The notes beneath the pieces were generated by a model. That model did not search any database. It saw only the letters and a list, made by a program, of their open reading frames with translations, and had not been told where the DNA came from. A program made the position numbers and the translations under genes. This document shows positions 17,530-26,013 of a DNA stretch of 64,000 nt, in pieces; the first letter of the stretch is position 1, and each line of letters opens with the position of its first letter. The DNA is from Klebsiella spallanzanii (GTDB lineage: Bacteria > Pseudomonadota > Gammaproteobacteria > Enterobacterales > Enterobacteriaceae): NCBI RefSeq assembly GCF_902158555.1, contig NZ_CABGGS010000034.1, forward strand, positions 345,771 to 409,770. The letters run 5' to 3'.

Positions 17530-18681
17530 TTACATCGCCTGTTGATAGAGCGCTTTAATCTCTTCCAGAGAGGCGGTACGTGGGTTGCCGCCTGTGCATA
17601 CATCGTCCAGAGCCGCCTGCGCTAGCTGAGGAATATCCGCGCGGCTTGCGCCAGCCAGAGTAAGCCCCTGAGGAATACCCACCTCGCAACATAGCTTGCG
17701 CACGGCATCTACGGCCAGTTTGCGAGCGTCGGCAAGGCTCACGCTATACGCATTCTCTACCCCCATCGCATGGGCAATATCGCGATATTTCTCCCCGGTA
17801 TAGTCGGCATTCCATTCCATAATGTGGGGCAGCAAAATGGCATTGGCGACCCCGTGCGGCATGTTATAGAACGCGCCTAACGGGTGCGCCATTCCATGAA
17901 CCAGGCCCAACCCCACGTTGGAAAAGCCCATCCCGGCAATGTACTGCGCCAGCGCCATCCCCTCGCCACCTTCAGGTCTTCCCACGACGGAAGCGGCAAG
18001 GCTGCGGGAGATCAGCGCTATCGCTTTGAGGTGCAGCATATCCGTCATTTCCCAGGCTCCGAGGGTAGTGAACCCTTCAATTGCATGGGTTAGCGCATCA
18101 ATCCCGGTTGCCGCCTTTAACGCTGGCGGCATGGTGGCCATCATGTCGGGATCAATAATCGAAACCAGCGGAATATCGTGCGGGTCGATACAGACAAATT
18201 TCCGCCGCTTTTCTTCATCAGTGATGACATAGTTGATAGTCACTTCCGCAGCGGTACCCGCCGTGGTCGGCACGGCGATAATCGGCACGCTGGGCTTGCG
18301 GGTGGCGGCGAATCCTTCCAGACTGCGGACATCGGCAAATTCCGGGTTATTGATAATTATGCCAATGGCTTTGCAGGTATCCTGGGGCGATCCGCCGCCA
18401 ATGGCGACCAGATAGTCAGCCGAGGCGCGTTTAAATACCTCAACCCCCTGCTGCACCATGGCAATAGTCGGGTTAGGCAGAACGTCGGCAAAAACGTCAA
18501 ACTCCAGCCCGGCGTGCGCCAGCAGGGAGGTGACTTTATCCACTGCACCGCACTCCACCAGTACCCGATCCGTCACCACCAGCCCCTTTTTGTATCCTCT
18601 GCGTTTGACTTCATCAACGATATGGTTAATCGCCCCGGCGCCAAACCAGGCAGTTTCATTAAGTATCATTCTCCAGGTCAT
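17530..18681 (-). CDS. fucO: Lactaldehyde reductase FucO-like (Fe-dependent ADH)
   Basis: Group III iron-dependent alcohol dehydrogenase, 383 residues, aligning along its length with E. coli FucO: RMILNETAWFG, IGGGSPQDTCKAIGI, PTTAGTAAEVTINYVITDEE, and the metal-binding HGMAHPLGAFYNMPHG. In the family it reduces L-lactaldehyde to L-1,2-propanediol with NADH. Here it closes the cluster A operon, fitting an aldolase that releases a lactaldehyde-type product from a 6-deoxy sugar acid. A strong ribosome site (AAGGAG) precedes ATG 18681. Confidence 0.88.
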   Translation of the reverse strand: MTWRMILNETAWFGAGAINHIVDEVKRRGYKKGLVVTDRVLVECGAVDKVTSLLAHAGLEFDVFADVLPNPTIAMVQQGVEVFKRASADYLVAIGGGSPQDTCKAIGIIINNPEFADVRSLEGFAATRKPSVPIIAVPTTAGTAAEVTINYVITDEEKRRKFVCIDPHDIPLVSIIDPDMMATMPPALKAATGIDALTHAIEGFTTLGAWEMTDMLHLKAIALISRSLAASVVGRPEGGEGMALAQYIAGMGFSNVGLGLVHGMAHPLGAFYNMPHGVANAILLPHIMEWNADYTGEKYRDIAHAMGVENAYSVSLADARKLAVDAVRKLCCEVGIPQGLTLAGASRADIPQLAQAALDDVCTGGNPRTASLEEIKALYQQAM

Positions 18682-18698
18682 GATTCACTCCTTTTGAT

Positions 18699-19151
18699 TT
18701 AATCCACAAGATCCCGTTTTTCCACCAGCAGCACGTGTTGCGTCGCCATGACGCACTCATTACGTTGATTAACAACCTCGAGCTTTTCCGTCACAAAGCC
18801 ATATTTTGTATTACGTGGGTGATCGCGTTTGTCGCTAATAGAAATATTGACCCGAATGGTATCGCCAATAAAAACCGGGTGCGGGAAACGTAACTTTTCA
18901 TAGCCATAGGTCATGGCTTTAGAATTAATAACGCCAGCCGTCATTCCTACGGCAACGGCAAACGTTAAGGTGCCATGAGCAATACGCTGACCAAAAGGTT
19001 GAGTTTTACACCACTCGGCATCCATGTGATGAGGATAAAAATCCCCGGTCTGTCCGGCATGAATAACAATATCGCTTTCAGTAATAGTACGCCCCGTAGT
19101 TGTCCGGCATTCAGACAGAGAGAAATCTTCGAAATATTTATCGATAAACAT
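18699..19151 (-). CDS. MaoC-like hot-dog dehydratase/hydratase
   Basis: A 150-residue MaoC-family protein. The hydratase signature appears as [14 protein letters not shown], with the conserved Asp and His, followed by [15 protein letters not shown]. Relatives add or remove water on enoyl-CoA-type substrates. Finding it in a sugar operon whose divergent arm codes for two class III CoA-transferases suggests a CoA-thioester dehydration step. The link is inference; a non-CoA role cannot be excluded. It lies between fucO and rhaM in one minus-strand operon. Confidence 0.83.
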   Translation of the reverse strand: MFIDKYFEDFSLSECRTTTGRTITESDIVIHAGQTGDFYPHHMDAEWCKTQPFGQRIAHGTLTFAVAVGMTAGVINSKAMTYGYEKLRFPHPVFIGDTIRVNISISDKRDHPRNTKYGFVTEKLEVVNQRNECVMATQHVLLVEKRDLVD

Positions 19152-19172
19152 AATTCTTACCTCGACAGGCGG

Positions 19173-19505
19173 TTACTCCAGGTGATAAACCTCTTCCATT
19201 GATGCCCACAGCTCCCCCTCTTTCCTGCTTTCAAGAGGCGTCAGGCAAGGGATGCACTCATCCCACCAGCGCTGAGTAACGGGGTCTGCGGCCATCTTCG
19301 CCATATCCTTTTGATAATCATCGCCGTGATATTCGTAATAGCTAAATAGCCAGCCATCTTTAAAATAAATTGAGTAGTTAGAGATATTGCAGGCTTTAAT
19401 CATAGCGTTCACTTCCGGCCACGGATTAGCATGCAGCTGCGCATAATAAGCATATTTATCAGGTTTGACCTGAATGACGCCACCGAACCGCTGGATAGTT
19501 TTCAT
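19173..19505 (-). CDS. L-rhamnose mutarotase family protein (RhaM-like)
   Basis: A 110-residue dimeric alpha/beta-barrel epimerase of the RhaM family, which interconverts anomers of L-rhamnose and similar sugars. Key family features: the LHANPWPEVNAMIKACNI block with the catalytic His, SIYFKDGWLFSYYEY, WWDECIPC, and the C-terminal MEEVYHLE. The start at 19505 follows GAGGG by five bases. A close paralogue lies at 41336 in cluster B, so two separate sugar pathways each carry one. Confidence 0.88.
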   Translation of the reverse strand: MKTIQRFGGVIQVKPDKYAYYAQLHANPWPEVNAMIKACNISNYSIYFKDGWLFSYYEYHGDDYQKDMAKMAADPVTQRWWDECIPCLTPLESRKEGELWASMEEVYHLE

Positions 19506-19524
19506 ATTAACCCTCATAAATTCA

Positions 19525-20427
19525 TTAGATAATGGCGCTTTGCTTCAGCACCTCACGAACTTTAATTCTCCGCTCTTCAGTTAATGGGCCGGTTGGGCGC
19601 AACGAATTAACCGGCACATCAAGCCCGATAAGCTGCAAGGCATATTTGATGACATTATAAAAAGGCACATCCAGGCCGTAGAGCGGCGGGATCCAGGAGA
19701 GCCGCTGCTGCAACGCGACCGCTTCACTCAGCTCACCGTTACGCCAGTGCTGATAAATGCCGCAGGTGAGTTCCGGAGCAAAGTTAGCACTGGCGGGGAT
19801 CGCGCCGTCACCACCTAAAATTAATGTACCGAACAGATATTCATCATATCCGGAGAACACAGCAAAATCCGGGCGCAGCGGTTTCACCGCATGAATCACT
19901 TCGCGAATATGATTTAACGTGTCAACCGTATCTTTCAGACCCACGATATTCGGGCATTCCAGCGCCAGACGCTGAATACAGGAAACAGGGATCGACTGGC
20001 CGGTCAGCGCCGGGAAGTTATACAGAACGATCGGCACCGGCAGCTGTTCAGCGATATAGCGGAAATGCTCGAACAGATATTCGTCTGCCAGCGGGTTGTA
20101 CCACGGGTTGATCACCACTACGCCGTCCGTACCCGCCTCCAGTGCCAGGCGACCAAACTCGATGGTCGCCTGGGTGCCGGGACAAGAGATGCCAACCAGC
20201 ACGGGCTTACGTCCCGCAACATATTCAATACAGAACCGCATCACCTCCAGGCGCAGGCTATCCGACATATGGGCGAATTCGCCCGCACTGCCGAGAAAAA
20301 AGAGTCCATCCACATCGCTGGCAAGTAGATGGTCAATCAGTCGCGACATCGCCGGACGATCCAACTGCTCGTTTTCATCAAACAACGTAGGTACCGGGGG
20401 AATAATGCCGCTAAATTTCGTACTCAT
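19525..20427 (-). CDS. DapA/NanA-superfamily keto-deoxy sugar acid aldolase
   Basis: A 300-residue class I aldolase of the DHDPS/NAL superfamily. FLGSAGEFAHMS is the phosphate/carboxylate-binding GxxGE-type loop (about 45-54), Tyr136 (LYNFPA) is the proton relay and Lys165 (GLKDT) the Schiff-base residue. YagE/YjhH-like relatives split 2-keto-3-deoxy aldonates into pyruvate and an aldehyde. With FucO in the same operon the aldehyde is probably lactaldehyde or glycolaldehyde. Confidence 0.87.
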   Translation of the reverse strand: MSTKFSGIIPPVPTLFDENEQLDRPAMSRLIDHLLASDVDGLFFLGSAGEFAHMSDSLRLEVMRFCIEYVAGRKPVLVGISCPGTQATIEFGRLALEAGTDGVVVINPWYNPLADEYLFEHFRYIAEQLPVPIVLYNFPALTGQSIPVSCIQRLALECPNIVGLKDTVDTLNHIREVIHAVKPLRPDFAVFSGYDEYLFGTLILGGDGAIPASANFAPELTCGIYQHWRNGELSEAVALQQRLSWIPPLYGLDVPFYNVIKYALQLIGLDVPVNSLRPTGPLTEERRIKVREVLKQSAII

Positions 20428-20475
20428 GTGTTACTCCTGATGTTCTAAAAGATATCGGTTAAAGACGCATGCGCG

Positions 20476-21345
20476 TCATGCTTCCCTTAACCGATAGAGT
20501 TCGTGTGCATTGTGGTTAAAAAAATTCTCTTGCCAGGCCCGGCCCTGCCCCTTGGTAATGTGCACAAGCGTATCGACCCACGGGATCAGTCCAGTATTCA
20601 GTAAGCAGACCGGGAAATTACTGGCAAAAACGATCCTGTCGGCGGAAAAGATCTCCAGACACTGCTCAATGGCCGGACGCACCAGATTGATATCGCCATC
20701 AGCGGGAATATTGACCCCAGAGACTTTGCACCAGACGTGTGGCTGCTCCGCCAGCGCCTGCAAACGTTGTCGCCAGTTCGCCGCGTAGGTCGCCTCTTCC
20801 ATCAGCCGGACGCTATCAACATTGCCCATATGATTTAACACCAACGTCGTTGACGTCCGCTCAGCCAGCGCCACCGCATCCGCCAGTTCTTCATTACGCA
20901 GACATACTTCAAAACAGAGTCCCGCGTTGCCCAGCGCATTGACATTATCGATAAAGTCAGAGGTCAGGCAGGCTCCGGGCGGCTGGCTGGCAACGTGCAG
21001 TACATGACGTACGCCTTTCACCGCCGGGTGCCAGGCGTCGGTCTCCAGCCAGCGCGCTACCACCCCGGGCTGCTGCAGGTCGAGCGAGACAATGCCGCCT
21101 TCGACAAAATTCGTCGGGTCTGCGCATAACTCGCGTAAAAAGAGGCTTTCTGCCTCGCGCTGCTCGGGCGCAACGTCAACTTCAACGTATAGCGCGCGAT
21201 CGATGCACCACGTATCCTGATCGACCAGCCCGCGATAATCTTGCCAGCTAACATCATGATTCAGCGCCGGTACCGCACTAAGCCACGGTAGACGAAAGCG
21301 CGACAGATCCCAAAGATGAAGATGGGTATCGGTAATGTGCAACAT
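20476..21345 (-). CDS. Amidohydrolase-2 family sugar lactonase
   Basis: A 289-residue TIM-barrel hydrolase of COG3618 (L-fuconolactonase-like). ITDTHLHLWD carries the metal-binding HxH, VLNHMGN a further His, and FASNFPV replaces the usual GSDWP acidic motif, so the last metal Asp may be missing or shifted. It would open an aldonolactone produced by the Gfo/Idh dehydrogenase encoded next to it. A GGGAGG ribosome site lies six bases before the ATG. A paralogue occurs at 38966. Confidence 0.83.
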   Translation of the reverse strand: MLHITDTHLHLWDLSRFRLPWLSAVPALNHDVSWQDYRGLVDQDTWCIDRALYVEVDVAPEQREAESLFLRELCADPTNFVEGGIVSLDLQQPGVVARWLETDAWHPAVKGVRHVLHVASQPPGACLTSDFIDNVNALGNAGLCFEVCLRNEELADAVALAERTSTTLVLNHMGNVDSVRLMEEATYAANWRQRLQALAEQPHVWCKVSGVNIPADGDINLVRPAIEQCLEIFSADRIVFASNFPVCLLNTGLIPWVDTLVHITKGQGRAWQENFFNHNAHELYRLREA

Positions 21346-21364
21346 GCCGGACCTCCCGTAATTA

Positions 21365-22420
21365 TCAGTATTTCACCGCGGTCGCGCCGCTGGCGGTTGA
21401 CTGGTAGCAGGCTTCAACGACGCACATGGTTTTCCACGCATCGTTAATGTCGTTAAGCCAGACATAATCCGGGTTTTCAAGCTTGCACTGTAGGCCAGCC
21501 ATCGGGCCAATAAAAGCATCCGGGAACCAGGTTCCTTCAACAGGCAAGGTTCGCCATCCTTTACCATCATCAAGAATAAATTCGAATTTATCGTCAGCGC
21601 CCTGCGGGTAGTTCAAAATAACCCCGATCTGAATTTTAATCGCACCTTTAGTCCCTTCTATTTTAAAGAAACACTCCTGTTTATCCGGTGCATAATCGTG
21701 GCCGTGATTAGTATGAATATTGGCGCGAATAACATCGCCGTAGTCCATAATGATCGACGAGCGAGTTTGCGCCAGCTCCATCATTTTAGGATGTTTCATG
21801 GTTTTACAATAAACGGATTGCGGGTCGCCAAGGAAGAAACAAATCGCATCTATATAATGAATACTATGATAATTGACCTCCATGCGCTCCTTTTCAAATA
21901 AAAACTTCCAGAGGTTCCATGGCGTCTGGCAAATAACGCGCATTTCAACATCATGAATATCGCCAAGCAAACCTTCATCAATCATTTTTTTCGCTGCAAT
22001 CATAAAAGGTGCGCGACGCAGCTGGAAATTAATGCCGGCGGTAATATCTTTCTCATGACAACAATCAAGAATTGCTTTTGCCTGTTCAATGGATTCCCCC
22101 ATCGGTTTTTGAATCAATGCACCGACGTGGCAAGGTATTTTTTGCAGGATAGGCAAAATCTCAGAGGCTGGTACAGCGATATCAAATACGCAGCCCTCAG
22201 ATTGCGCCAGCGCGATCAGTTCATCAATCGTCTGGCAGGCGTGAGGAATGTCCCACTGCCCGGCCACGTTTTGCGCTTTTTGATAATCACGGTCATACAG
22301 ACCGAGAACCTGAAACCCGGCCTTACGATAAGCAGGTAAGTGCGAGTCAGTGACGATTCCACCCGCGCCAATAATGACCACCGGTTTACTGTGTTGCGGC
22401 ATGTTCAGTTGCGTTGTCAT
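21365..22420 (-). CDS. Gfo/Idh/MocA-family sugar dehydrogenase
   Basis: A 351-residue NAD(P)-dependent oxidoreductase. VIIGAGGIVTDSHLPAYRKAG (N-terminus) is the Rossmann fold. The usual EKP motif reads QKPMGES, keeping the catalytic Lys and Pro. The second half has the long beta-sheet domain with FQLRRAPF and a HSIHYIDAICFFLGDP His-containing segment. Likely oxidises the incoming sugar to its lactone, the first step of the cluster A route. The exact sugar is unknown. Confidence 0.84.
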   Translation of the reverse strand: MTTQLNMPQHSKPVVIIGAGGIVTDSHLPAYRKAGFQVLGLYDRDYQKAQNVAGQWDIPHACQTIDELIALAQSEGCVFDIAVPASEILPILQKIPCHVGALIQKPMGESIEQAKAILDCCHEKDITAGINFQLRRAPFMIAAKKMIDEGLLGDIHDVEMRVICQTPWNLWKFLFEKERMEVNYHSIHYIDAICFFLGDPQSVYCKTMKHPKMMELAQTRSSIIMDYGDVIRANIHTNHGHDYAPDKQECFFKIEGTKGAIKIQIGVILNYPQGADDKFEFILDDGKGWRTLPVEGTWFPDAFIGPMAGLQCKLENPDYVWLNDINDAWKTMCVVEACYQSTASGATAVKY

Positions 22421-22436
22421 TTCTTTATCCTCTGTT

Positions 22437-23447
22437 TTAAGCTAATCCGTTGGCATATCCGACAATAACGACGGAGAGAACCAAAATCACATTACCCAGC
22501 AGCATAACTTTTTTCGGTTTTTCATAGCCTTGCCACTCCCCCGTTTTGAGACCCCAGGCGTTGGAAATAATCAGCGCTCCCGACAGGAACGCTATCCAGC
22601 CGATGACCGGACCCAGGTCGCCCAGCAGCGCAGTTGACTTGGCATATAATCCTAGCGCAGCGAACCAAATCCCTCCGGTTAACAACGCCTTAAACCATGC
22701 AAAGGAGGAACCCGGTCGGGCAAAATCACTGAAAGTGTTATTTTTTCTCAATACCCACAGCGCATAGCCGATATTGGATATGAAGCCGCCGGATGCAAAA
22801 ACGATCACATAGGCGATCAGGCTGGCGCTGACCGGATTAATACCATCTTCCACCGCCAGCGCGCTGGCCCGACTGGCGTAGGTATAGCCAACGTTCATCG
22901 CCGCGGTGCCAAACCCGGAAGCCAGCGCCATGAGCAGACCGCTGACAAACTTGTCATTTTTTACCCGCGATTCATCCTGTTTTGATTCTTTATCTTTAAG
23001 AATACCGGCTTTAGTAATCACCCCGACACCAATAAGCATCACTGCCATTCCGGCCAGCAGCCAGCTTAATGAATTTGCCGGCGGAATTTTATTAAGGATA
23101 AAGAGTGGAATTAATGAACCGAGAGAACATCCAACCCCGGTATTAATCCCGACGGTTAGCGACATACCGATATTATCAATACCTTTGCCATACCAGATGG
23201 CGCTTATACCCCACAAAAAACCGCAGGCGGCGGCGATAGCTAAAATCCAGCCGGGCGTCATCAGGATATACTTTAAAAATCCGGGCACTTCAATCCACGT
23301 CCAGACAATCGGAATAATTAATATTCCGATAATGGAAAATATCACCCAAAAGGCTTCCCAGGAAAATGGTCGATAGTTTTTCATACCAAGACCAAAGCTT
23401 CCCTGGAACATACAAGCGATCATCAAGACAAAAAATCCCGCCAGCAT
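22437..23447 (-). CDS. RhaT-family sugar/proton symporter
   Basis: A 336-residue inner-membrane transporter with ten predicted helices, in the RhaT (L-rhamnose-H+ symporter) branch of the DMT superfamily: FQGSFGLGMKNYRPFSWE, CGFLWGISAIWYGKGID, NIGMSLTVGINTGVGC and SGFGTAAMNVGYTYAS. First gene of the leftward cluster A operon, so it identifies the substrate as probably a 6-deoxy-hexose or close relative. Promoter and operator sites should lie in the divergent gap 23448-23713. Confidence 0.86.
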   Translation of the reverse strand: MLAGFFVLMIACMFQGSFGLGMKNYRPFSWEAFWVIFSIIGILIIPIVWTWIEVPGFLKYILMTPGWILAIAAACGFLWGISAIWYGKGIDNIGMSLTVGINTGVGCSLGSLIPLFILNKIPPANSLSWLLAGMAVMLIGVGVITKAGILKDKESKQDESRVKNDKFVSGLLMALASGFGTAAMNVGYTYASRASALAVEDGINPVSASLIAYVIVFASGGFISNIGYALWVLRKNNTFSDFARPGSSFAWFKALLTGGIWFAALGLYAKSTALLGDLGPVIGWIAFLSGALIISNAWGLKTGEWQGYEKPKKVMLLGNVILVLSVVIVGYANGLA

Positions 23448-23500
23448 AGAGCTTCTCCTGTTAATTAGATTATGTACTCAAGAATCATCCTTACTCAGTT

Positions 23501-23516
23501 GTTCATATATGTGAAC
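23501..23516. promoter_or_regulatory. palindromic operator candidate near rhaT-like gene
   Basis: GTTCATATATGTGAAC is a near-perfect 16-bp palindrome (outer five bases fully symmetrical), 55 bp before the symporter start. Its size and TTCA/TGAA arms fit IclR-type operators. The same half-site in the opposite order appears near 23685-23696. The IclR gene at 27278 is the candidate regulator. Confidence 0.45.
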
Positions 23517-23667
23517 TTATGACCACAAATAGAAACTAATCGAAAACTAATCCTCGTTTTTTTTATGGTCAACAGAAAAAACAGATCAATCATTATTTTT
23601 CAAAGTCGATCACAATTTCACCTAATCTGACTACAAAAGTATCAGTAGCTGTGACTCAATGGTAGTG

Positions 23668-23678
23668 CGGTAGTACCA
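23668..23678. promoter_or_regulatory. candidate GntR (FCD) operator
   Basis: CGGTAGTACCA matches the TGGTNNNACCA core of FadR/UxuR-type GntR operators at all but one position. Another half-site TGGTAGT begins at 23660. It lies 36 bp before the start of the rightward gene at 23714, in the divergent control region. The GntR gene at 28017 is the likely ligand-sensing regulator. Confidence 0.5.
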
Positions 23679-23713
23679 ATTTTATGTGAAGTTCATTGCA
23701 AAAAGGAGTTCTT

Positions 23714-24856
23714 ATGGTGACGTTGAGGGGCATTACCTGGGGTCATAGTCGCGGATTTACATCCGTAGTGGCCACCGCGCAGCGGTTTAGCGAGCTAAAT
23801 CCTGATATCGAAATTGTGTGGGAAAAGCGTTCATTGCAGGCCTTCGCGGATGGCGATTTGGATGAACTGGCGCGACGTTACGATCTGCTGGTTATTGATC
23901 ATCCGTGGGCAGGATTCGTCGCGGAGAAAGCGATCCTTTTGCCCCTGCAGGACCATTTACCAAAAGCGTATCTTGACGATCAGGCGGCGAATTCGGTGGG
24001 CGGCTCTCATGAAAGCTATCTTTTCAACGGCTTTCAGAGCGCGCTGGCGATTGATGCGGCAACGCCTGTCGCTGTCTATCGCCCGGACCATCTGCAACAG
24101 GGTCGATTCTCCCTACCAGAAACCTGGCAAGATCTGCTCGCCCTCGCCCGTTCCGGTAAGGTCATTTATGCCGGGATCCCAATCAACTTGTTAATGGACT
24201 TCCTGATGCTTTGCGCCACCCGCGGCGGCACCTGGTTTAACGAGGAGAGCATCGCTAGCCGCGAAACCGGTATTGAAGCGCTTGAAGCGCTGCGCGAACT
24301 GGCCAGCTACTGTTCGAAAGAGATTTTTGACTACGATCCTATCGCCGTTCATGAACAGCTTTCGACCCGCGATAACTGGAACTACTGCCCCTTCGCCTAC
24401 GGCTATTCAAACTATTCCCGCGCCGGATATGCCCGTTACCTGCTGAAAGCAACTGACGTTGTCTCCTGGCATGGCGAACCGCTGAAAACCGTTCTCGGCG
24501 GAACCGGTCTGGCCATTTCCGCAAAATGCCAGCATAGAGAAGCGGCCCTCGCCTACGCCAGCTATACCGCTTCGCCGGAGGTGCAGAAGACGCTGTTCTT
24601 TGATAACGGCGGCCAACCGGGTCATCGCGGGGCCTGGCTTGATGACGAAGTGAACCGCCGCAGCCTGGATTTTTTCACCGACACCCTTCCTTGTCTCGAC
24701 CGCTCGGCTAAGCGTCCACGCTACAGCGGTTTTTTGAACTTTCAGGACCATGCCGGCGATCTGGTACGGGAATATGTGATGAATGGCGGTAACAGCAGCG
24801 CCGTTTTTGCCAGCATGAACGCGCTTTATCAAAAATCACGCGGCTTAATGGAGTAA
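23714..24856 (+). CDS. Substrate-binding-protein-like protein without signal peptide
   Basis: A 380-residue protein with the fold pattern of family 1 extracellular solute-binding proteins (FSELNPDIEIVWEKRS, DLLVIDHPWAGFVAE, TWQDLLALA, GGTGLAISA, ASYTASPEVQKTLF). It starts VTLRGITWGHSRGF with no signal peptide or lipobox, and AAAGGAG six bases before ATG 23714 leaves no room for one. No ABC permease or ATPase is nearby. It therefore probably binds its ligand in the cytoplasm. It precedes, by two bases, two CoA-transferase genes, so it may be an accessory subunit or ligand carrier for them. Confidence 0.78.
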   Translation: MVTLRGITWGHSRGFTSVVATAQRFSELNPDIEIVWEKRSLQAFADGDLDELARRYDLLVIDHPWAGFVAEKAILLPLQDHLPKAYLDDQAANSVGGSHESYLFNGFQSALAIDAATPVAVYRPDHLQQGRFSLPETWQDLLALARSGKVIYAGIPINLLMDFLMLCATRGGTWFNEESIASRETGIEALEALRELASYCSKEIFDYDPIAVHEQLSTRDNWNYCPFAYGYSNYSRAGYARYLLKATDVVSWHGEPLKTVLGGTGLAISAKCQHREAALAYASYTASPEVQKTLFFDNGGQPGHRGAWLDDEVNRRSLDFFTDTLPCLDRSAKRPRYSGFLNFQDHAGDLVREYVMNGGNSSAVFASMNALYQKSRGLME

Positions 24857-24858
24857 CT

Positions 24859-26013
24859 ATGCTTCCTTTAACAGGTTTAGTGGTACTGGATTTCAGCCAG
24901 TTTCTGGCCGGGCCTTCCGCTGCGCTGCGTCTGGCGGATATGGGGGCCAGGGTCATCAAAGTGGAACGTCCTCGGGGCGGGGACGCCAGCAGAAACCTGA
25001 GTCTTAACAATCAATGGATCAATAATGACAGCCTGCTTTTTCATACCATCAATCGCGGTAAAGAGAGCTTCACGGCCAATCTGAAGGCGCCCCAGGAACT
25101 GGCGCAGGTTAAGCAACTTATCGCCCAGGCCGATATTCTTATCGAAAATTTTCGCCCCGGCGTGATGGACAAAATTGGCCTCGGTTATGAAGAAGCCAGG
25201 CGGCTTAATCCACGGCTGGTCTATGCCTCCGTCACCGGGTACGGTACCGAGGGACCCTGGGTTAAAAAGCCCGGTCAGGATCTGCTGGTGCAAGCCATGT
25301 CGGGCCTCACCTGGCTCAACGGTAACAAGGATCAGCCGCCGACGCCGTTTGCGCTGTCGGTTGCCGATTCACTCGCCGGAGCGCATCTGGTGGAGGGGAT
25401 CCTCGCCTGCCTGATCCGTCGCGGTAAAACCCGGCTCGGCGGACGGGTTCAAGTCAGCCTGATGGAGTCGCTGCTCAGCATGCAGTTTGAAGTTCTGACC
25501 ACCTGGCTTAACGATGGTCACCAGGCCCCCTGCCGTAGCGCGGACAATAATGCTCATGCTTACCTCGCCGCGCCTTACGGTATTTATGCAACCCGGAAAG
25601 GCTATATCGCGCTCGCCATGGGATCGGTGGTTGAGCTTGGCAAAATTTTGGGTTCTCCAGCCCTCGCCGAATATCGCGAACCGGGCGAATGGTTCTGCCG
25701 TCGGGATGAGATCAAGCAGGTGATTGCCGGGATTCTGGCCACCGAAACCGCCTCCTTTTGGCTGAAAAAGCTTGAAGAAGCCGGTTACTGGTGCGCCGAG
25801 GTGAGCGACTGGTCAACCTTGATGACAAGCGAGGGATTCCGCGCACTGGACATGGTTCAAAATGTTCAGGTCGATGACGGAAAAACAATAGTGATGCTGA
25901 AATCGCCGCTGCGTTTCAACGGCGAGCGAACATCTTCCTCCGGCCCTGCGCCAGCATTAGGTGCCAATACGGCGCAGATTCAGGCCAACTTTCACTTAGT
26001 GGAGGCTGATTGA
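24859..26013 (+). CDS. Class III (CaiB/BaiF) CoA-transferase A
   Basis: A 384-residue family III CoA-transferase. DFSQFLAGPSAALRLADMGARVIKVE is the conserved N-terminal CoA-site region in condensed view (residues 11-36), IENFRPGVMDKIGL follows, and Asp170 (SVADSLAG) sits where the catalytic Asp169 of formyl-CoA transferase lies. It should transfer CoA between carboxylic acids through an aspartyl-CoA intermediate. The next gene is a paralogue overlapping by one base, pointing to a heteromeric enzyme or two consecutive steps. Confidence 0.85.
   Translation: MLPLTGLVVLDFSQFLAGPSAALRLADMGARVIKVERPRGGDASRNLSLNNQWINNDSLLFHTINRGKESFTANLKAPQELAQVKQLIAQADILIENFRPGVMDKIGLGYEEARRLNPRLVYASVTGYGTEGPWVKKPGQDLLVQAMSGLTWLNGNKDQPPTPFALSVADSLAGAHLVEGILACLIRRGKTRLGGRVQVSLMESLLSMQFEVLTTWLNDGHQAPCRSADNNAHAYLAAPYGIYATRKGYIALAMGSVVELGKILGSPALAEYREPGEWFCRRDEIKQVIAGILATETASFWLKKLEEAGYWCAEVSDWSTLMTSEGFRALDMVQNVQVDDGKTIVMLKSPLRFNGERTSSSGPAPALGANTAQIQANFHLVEAD

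Noticed and set aside
23560-23640. CRP-like TCACA words upstream of the cluster A genes
   Set aside because: The second half-site TGTGA is not at the right spacing, so no CRP site is called.
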